From assembly GCA_036172665.1 (NCBI GenBank), contig CM069872.1:43014101-43078100 (forward strand): 64,000 bases of DNA. Direction: 5' to 3'. Positions 58,486 to 64,000 of the stretch are shown here, one piece after another; the stretch's first letter is position 1, and each line of letters opens with the position of its first letter. Origin of the DNA: Prosopocoilus inquinatus. Its lineage: Eukaryota > Arthropoda > Insecta > Coleoptera > Lucanidae. The notes below the pieces were generated by a model. It saw only the letters and a program-made list of their open reading frames with translations, ran no database searches and had not been told where the DNA came from. A program made the position numbers and the translations under genes.

Positions 58486-60440
58486 TTGATACTAAATTAA
58501 TTTTTATTAATTTTCGTTTCACTTATTCACTTTACTTTTTTGCTTTTTAAATCAATAACGTTCGTTAGTTTAATAATAGTAGCTCCAAGAAAAAAAAAAG
58601 AAAAATTCAAAGACACCATAAAATAATACAAAAACAAAAGAGTTTGCAAAAATCAAAGAAAATTAAAATGAAATATGAATCCACTGCGTTTCAAATCGTG
58701 AAAATTTTCTTAATTCTAATTTGCTCTTTGAATTCTGAACATCTTATTATGTAAAAGATTGGATGAAAAACGTAACTTTAGTGGTAAGATTTCTTACGAG
58801 GGGAAGTTCAAAAATTATGTACATAGCCAAGAAGAAGAAGAAGAAGAAGAGAAGGTAGTTTAAACTCTTCTATTACATTCCCCACCCTCTGCGACTTTAT
58901 TCCAGTTGTACTAATCCTCTTGAAAAGAATTCTCTTGGAAACGCCGCAAAAGAATTGTCTGCAACATCTTTTAAATCGTGACGTGAAAGAGATTGCCTTC
59001 TTCGCGAGTTTTTTTTTAAATTTTATAAAACATAACATCGGAGGGCGTCAGATCTGACTGTGGCCGATGGACCAGTTCACTAAAACCAGTGGTATCGATA
59101 AATTCCTTAAATTTTGTCACTTTGGTTTAATAAGAGTAGCTTCAAGAAAAAAAAAAAGAAAAATTCAAAGACACCATAAAATAATACAAAAACAAAACAG
59201 TTTGCAAAAATTAAAGAAAATTAAAATGAAATATGAATCCACTGCGTTTCAAATGGTGAAAATTTTCTTAATTTCTTAATTCTAATTTGCTCTTTGAATT
59301 CCGAACATCTAATTACGTAAAAGATTGGATGGAAAATGTAACTTTGGTGGTAAGATTTCTTACGAGGGGAAGTTCAAAAATTATGTATCTAGCCAAGAAG
59401 AAGAAGAAGAAGAAGAGGAGAGAAGGTGGTTTAAACTCTTCTATTACATTTCCCACCCTCTGCGACTTTTTTCCAGTTGTTCTAATCCTCTTGAACAGAA
59501 TTCTCTTGGAAGCTCCGCAAAAGAATTATCTGCTACATCTTTTAGATTTTGACGTGAAAGAAATTGCCTTCCTTGCGAGTTTTTTTTTTTATCTTATCGA
59601 ATTAGATAACATCGGGGGTGCCAGATCTGACTGTGGCCGATGGTTCAGTTCACTAAAACCAGTGGTGTCGATAAATTCCTTAACTTTTGTCACTTTATGC
59701 AACTGTCGTAGTGTCGTGTCCTTTAGGAGGAAGCTTTGGCTCAAGAACATTTTTTTAATTTTGAAGTGCACTTCAGTAAGCTTCTGCATTAATTGTTGAC
59801 ACTATTTGCCCTCAATTTTCAAAGAAACTCATTACTATTTTCCTACAAAATTTTCTATTCATGCCTTCTTGGAATGGAAAATCTTTATATATCGATTGCA
59901 TAGATTCGGGTTTTGTTTATGTGAAAATAGCAGTGGCGGCTCGTCGAGGTGGCCAAGGTGGGCAGTGACCATCCGGTTCCTCGTCGGGACAGTCCCAAAA
60001 AACAAATTTATCTGGAAAATGAATCCATTTTCCATTTTGCAGTTGTTGTCGATTGATTTTTGGTAAAAGGCGTTTGAAAACTGAGAAAAATCTCAGTAAA
60101 TCCCGCGCTTAAATTTAATGAAAAAATTACAAAGGCTAATGCGAGGGGTGGGAGAGACGTTCACTTAATCGAGCAAATAAAAAACGCGTCGAATTTTGAT
60201 TGTAACTCAAGAAGCGTTCGTCGATTGTTTTTTTTCGGTAAAAGGCGTTTTTTCTCAAAAACTCTGTGAATCCCACGCTTAAACTTAAACCAAAAATTAC
60301 AAGCGGGATCGCGATGGGAGGGAGAGACATTCAGTTAATCCAGCAAATGAGAAACACGTTGCTTTTGAATTTTGTTGTAACTCAAGAACGCGTTGTTCGA
60401 TTGTTTTTTTTAGTGAAAGGCGTTGGAACGCTGAGAAAAA
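58486..60440. repeat. Dispersed and truncated copies of the 945-bp unit plus a downstream subrepeat
   Basis: Two incomplete units (58486-59120 and 59125-59970), with the same (aag)n microsatellite and ccaccctctgcgac block, are joined by an internal deletion. They are followed by about three copies of a roughly 175-bp subrepeat (near 60042, 60215 and 60395) carrying aaggcgtt and gcgttcgattg-type words. The same order, unit end then this subrepeat, is seen at 56.8-57.1 kb, implying one parental element that contained both. Confidence 0.65.
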
Positions 60441-60546
60441 GTTCTAAATTTGGCTCAAAAATGACAAGCCCCGAAAAACAAATTTATTTGGAAAATGCAC
60501 CCACTGGAAGATAGGTTTGGATTCGCATTTAAACAGGTTAGATTTT

Positions 60547-60686
60547 TATTCTGGTGTCAATAGTCTCGGAGCCCAACTTCTTATTCTGATGTCCACAGTC
60601 TTGTAGCCAAATTTTTTATTCTGGTGTCAATAGTCTAGTACCCCAACTTTGTATTCTGGTGTCAATAGTTTAGGAGTCCAACGTGC
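60547..60686 (+). repeat. 35-bp tandem repeat, four copies
   Basis: The word tattctg(g/a)tgtc begins at 60547, 60582, 60617 and 60652, an exact 35-bp period. The unit reads approximately tattctggtgtcaatagtct followed by a variable agYcccaact. Non-coding. Confidence 0.8.
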
Positions 60687-60730
60687 GGGCACTCTGCTGA
60701 AGTCTAATCTAACTCCATTATTCTTAAAAC

Positions 60731-61155
60731 TGAAGCTTCAGGTATTCCACTTCTATGGAAATAAATGATACTTTCAGACATAGCTAGATTCTCAACTTTT
60801 TTGAAAATTTCTGCGTTTTGAACTTCTAAATGCCTTCGACCTCTTGGATCGTCTTATATGAATTCATTACCAGAACGAAACTGATTTGACCAAAATTTGA
60901 TTTGGAAATATTACGGACAGTCTTCTCCTCTTAAATCAAAGAGGTGTAAATCTAAGTCGTTAATTTTTAAGTTTCAGATATTCCAACTTCTGTACCAGCA
61001 GATGGTTTCTTTCGGACATTGGTCCTTCATCAGTAGATCCTCAATTTTTTACAGTTTCTGTATTTCAAACTTCTAAAGGCCTTCGACCTTTAGGATCATC
61101 CTAAATGGATTGTGTACCAGAACAAAACCGATTTGACCAAAATTGGAAACGTGAT
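60731..61155 (+). repeat. Two-copy direct repeat of about 185 bp
   Basis: The segments at about 60731-60915 and 60969-61155 share aagcttcaggtattccacttct-like starts, ttctaaatgccttcgacct, and a gatttgaccaaaattt end. They differ by many substitutions, so the duplication is old. Confidence 0.6.
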
Positions 61156-61658
61156 GAACAATCATGATTATACACTTCCTGCTATTGTCTCTCTCTAATA
61201 AATCACCCTGTGTATTCTTGAAAAGCAGCCCACATTGTTAAGAGAAACGATTTAAATACGTCTGAAGAATTTAATAATTATTTTATTTTCTCAAAATTGT
61301 GAATAGTTTTTATTTTCTTAAACTTGGAATTTTTTTTTTAAATAAAGTGATTAAGAAGCCGAAAGTTTTTGGTTGAAGGTATACATCACGCCGACGATGG
61401 CGACTTCCTTTTACCTCGTCCCCAGAGTCGCTTCTGTCCTCCCCAGACGTATCAGTGAGAGTAAGGCCGTCCGCATAACCCTCTTAAAAATACCCTCGCA
61501 CAGGAAATACACATGTGACCTCTGACCGTACACCCAAACAGACCTCGCCATCAGTCTTCTGGCTTACGATTAGCTAATTTGTAATCATTTTTGATCCGAC
61601 GAATTAGACCACTCTATCCAACTGAGAATCTCATTCCTCTACATTGTAATTATTTACT

Positions 61659-61900
61659 ACAAAAGTAGGAAGTCTTATTTTATTTTATTGGTCGTTTGCT
61701 ACAACTAATTGACGATCGAATGTGGAATATTAGACAAAAAAACTAATGGTGCATGAAGGGAAGAAATTATCAAAATTGCAATGAACAAAAGTTACAAGTC
61801 CTATTTTATTTTATTAATAAGGTTTTGCTGTAACAAATTTACGTTCGATTGTGGAGGATGAGACAAAGAAACGAATGGTGTAGGAAGAAATCACCTGGAG
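61659..61900 (+). repeat. Two-copy direct repeat of about 120 bp
   Basis: Segments at about 61659-61780 and 61786-61900 share caaaagt..aagtc.tatttta, cgatcgaatgtgga and gacaaa.aaac.aatggtg words in the same order. Old duplication, non-coding. Confidence 0.55.
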
Positions 61901-64000
61901 GAAGTATTATTTGTTTAGAATTACAGGTGTTGAGGAAGATACCTTTATCAGACAGGTCAATTAATGGTTTCATCAAAATACGATTATTTTAAAATTTGTT
62001 TTCGTTTTCCAGCAGCGTTCGATAATTTTTATTGTAGTCCTAAATTTTTGGGATGATTAATTAAAAGACGTGTGCTTTTCTACCTATCCATATCAACTAT
62101 TTTACTGAAACCTGAATAAACGACATGGATATAAAACAAGTTGTATTACAATAAAATAAAAGACGTTAATCAAAGGAAATTGTTGATTTGACGCTACTAC
62201 GATGTAGTATACTGTAAAGTGATACGTTTAAGAAACAAAGGATTTAAGAGAAGAACAAGCAAGCAAAATGTACACGTTTTCAAGTTGCAATGAAACATAC
62301 TGTATGTGAAACACGGACGCACGAACGGTAAAGAGTATAATACAATAATTTCAAATTAAAAAGTTATTTCGTGTTCACGTTATTAACATTTTATTGAAAG
62401 TTGCCCAAATCTGATTCTTTTTGATATTATGGTTTTCCTTGCAGTACTACAGCGTTCAATAAAAACGATACTCCTACATGCAAACTGCACCATTATAAAC
62501 ATTCAGTGGTAAGCATTGAACACAGCGGATTGCAGCCATCCTTTCTTAAAGCTATAAGAGCCACGAAATTGTCGAGTAGTGTCGTTTTCATCGACAATGA
62601 TAGTACCTAAATCCATACAGCGCATCCCAAAAGATAAACATAAATTTTTAAATATTGCCGACTTTTTTGTTCCCAAGTCAAAATACAAATTTAATTTTTT
62701 TTTAAATTTCTTTGATATCCCCTGTTCGAATCCCAACACCTTTGTTTTTTTTACAATTTTTCTATTATTACTTAAATCAATATGCTGTAAATTTTTACCT
62801 TTTTAAACATTTAGCTGTGTTCTTCGAGAACTAGTGGACGCAGTGTAAATTTTTGCCGTATTTTGTCTTGTGAGTATAAAATTCAAAATTATTTGAAATC
62901 CCATGAAATGTTATGTAACTCAGAAAAAATTGGACGCACGGTATACATATTTATTTATTATTTATTTCTCCGAACAACTTTCACAACATTTTTTTTAACC
63001 GACGTTTCATTGTGCATTGACAACTTTTTTGAGATTAAACAAGGACAATAATAAATAATTGAATTGATTAACTAATTTTAAATAATTGAAAAATTGAAAA
63101 GAATTGAATAACCGAAGAAACATTTTAGAAATAGATTTTTACTATAAGCGGGGATTTTATTTATTTTTTGATTTCTTTGGAAAAAAGTAGAATAGTAGAA
63201 TAAATAAGAAAAATTCCAACACTTATCTACAATTTTCTATTCAAGCAAGTAGCGTGTTTTAAATTAGTTAAAAACAACTTTAAATAATATGATTTTGCTG
63301 CCAGCAGGGGTTGGTCAACTTCTGTATACATAGGTTCGATTTTTCCTCTTAAAAATATGTTGCAATTCATCTACAAAAAAAAATGACATTTTTGAAACTC
63401 TTCTAGAAACGCTTAATACAATATAACCCAATAAGTACTAACTAATAAATACTAAAGGAGCTATGACCATTTGTTTCTATCAATTACGGACTAAGTACGT
63501 TGCGTTTGTGTGTTGAAATGAAAATCATTTTCTGACATATAAGATAATAATTACAATACCTTATCAGGCGGAACGTAGTAACAGAGGCTCTGGGATGCTC
63601 TGTTGGGTTTTTGATTAGATTTTGGGCATCGAGGCTGGTTTTCTCTGCGCGTACAAACACCCACTCACTCATGTTGCCCTGAAGGAGTTTTCTATGGGCT
63701 CTAACATTTATGGCAAAAACAGTGGATCACTGCTTAAGTTTGCAATTGCTGAAGTTGTGAAGTCTGAATGTTTTGCTAAGAACGTTCCTCCTCTCCCGCT
63801 TAATTTACATGTCTTAGAAAAGGTTGCCTAAGACCAAGGGCAACTTTAACAAGCTTTTAACATCAATTTGACACGATAGGGAAGGAGGGAACATTGTCGC
63901 ATGGTTTCTGCGGGTATTGCGCTCTTAATTATTATTGTTATGACTACAGTATTTCCTGTTCAGTTCATTATCAACTGGGAAAGTTTATATTAAAATAAAA
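61901..64000. other. AT-rich tail of the window without a supported gene
   Basis: No coding exon chain, RNA gene or intact mobile element is recognised. The open frame at 63622-63831 (69 codons) has better composition than its surroundings but no family similarity and no splice continuation that I can see. Confidence 0.45.

Noticed and set aside
54234..59799. Recurring frames of 70-170 codons sharing an SITFPTLCDF-like segment
   Set aside because: They recur in each unit of the 945-bp repeat with different truncations and no recognisable domain; the best explanation is shared repeat sequence.
53732..60440. Possible CRISPR-like periodicity
   Set aside because: The period of about 945 bp and the near-identical unit interiors are those of a tandem repeat; the organism is a eukaryote and no direct-repeat/unique-spacer pattern exists.
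62690..62760. Gttcgaatccc word resembling a tRNA T-loop / B box
   Set aside because: The flanking bases do not form a T-stem, and there is no A box or acceptor stem at the right distance.
63622..63831. 69-codon plus-strand frame of slightly better composition
   Set aside because: No recognised family, no splice continuation, and no conserved motif; left unannotated as a gene.

Overview
The window is AT-rich animal nuclear DNA, almost certainly from an insect and plausibly a beetle. The strongest clue is at 9.87-15.70 kb. There the histone methyltransferase gene Su(var)3-9 and the translation factor gene eIF2-gamma share their first two coding exons, an arrangement known from arthropods, especially holometabolous insects. 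Genes are small with short GT-AG introns, splice sites follow metazoan consensus, and many short palindromic transposons (MITE-like) sit between and inside genes. The species assignment is inference; the gene identities come from protein families I recognise and from exon chains that join in frame.

Region 1-39 kb is gene-rich. In order it holds: an unidentified minus-strand first exon (2.9 kb); LYRM2 (+); site-2 protease (-); prefoldin subunit 3 (+); MYCBP (-); the Su(var)3-9/eIF2-gamma shared-exon unit (+); ATP synthase OSCP (-); Cullin-5 (+); DONSON/humpty dumpty (+); proteasome assembly chaperone 1 (-); oligoribonuclease REXO2 (+); FANCD2 (+, intronless); and TRAP1 (-, 13 exons). Thirteen genes could be rebuilt end to end, each giving a protein close to the family's usual length. 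Several neighbours are convergent (LYRM2/S2P, PFDN3/MYCBP, eIF2-gamma/OSCP, DONSON/PSMG1, FANCD2/TRAP1). Others are divergent with short shared upstream regions, such as PSMG1/REXO2 with 174 bp between start codons.

Region 39-64 kb has no gene I can support. It is a repeat landscape: a foldback-like long inverted repeat (about 40.1-45.0 kb) carrying a nested short insertion with a 12-bp target duplication; a T-rich array of about 200-bp units (49.6-51.2 kb) whose relatives sit at 17.7, 23.8 and 29.6 kb; a tandem array of about 945-bp units (53.7-56.8 kb) with dispersed partial copies (58.5-60.4 kb); a perfect-period 35-bp repeat (60.5 kb); and several two-copy direct repeats.

Functionally the genes are housekeeping: chromatin and translation initiation, DNA replication and crosslink repair (DONSON, FANCD2), ubiquitin/proteasome (Cul5, PSMG1), mitochondria (LYRM2, OSCP, TRAP1, REXO2), protein folding (prefoldin) and membrane proteolysis (S2P). 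They do not form a pathway cluster. The most interesting new observation is a 13-nt perfect inverted repeat that straddles the Su(var)3-9-specific 3' splice site, which is weak, inside the shared unit. Two non-canonical GC-AG introns (REXO2 and TRAP1) are also notable.
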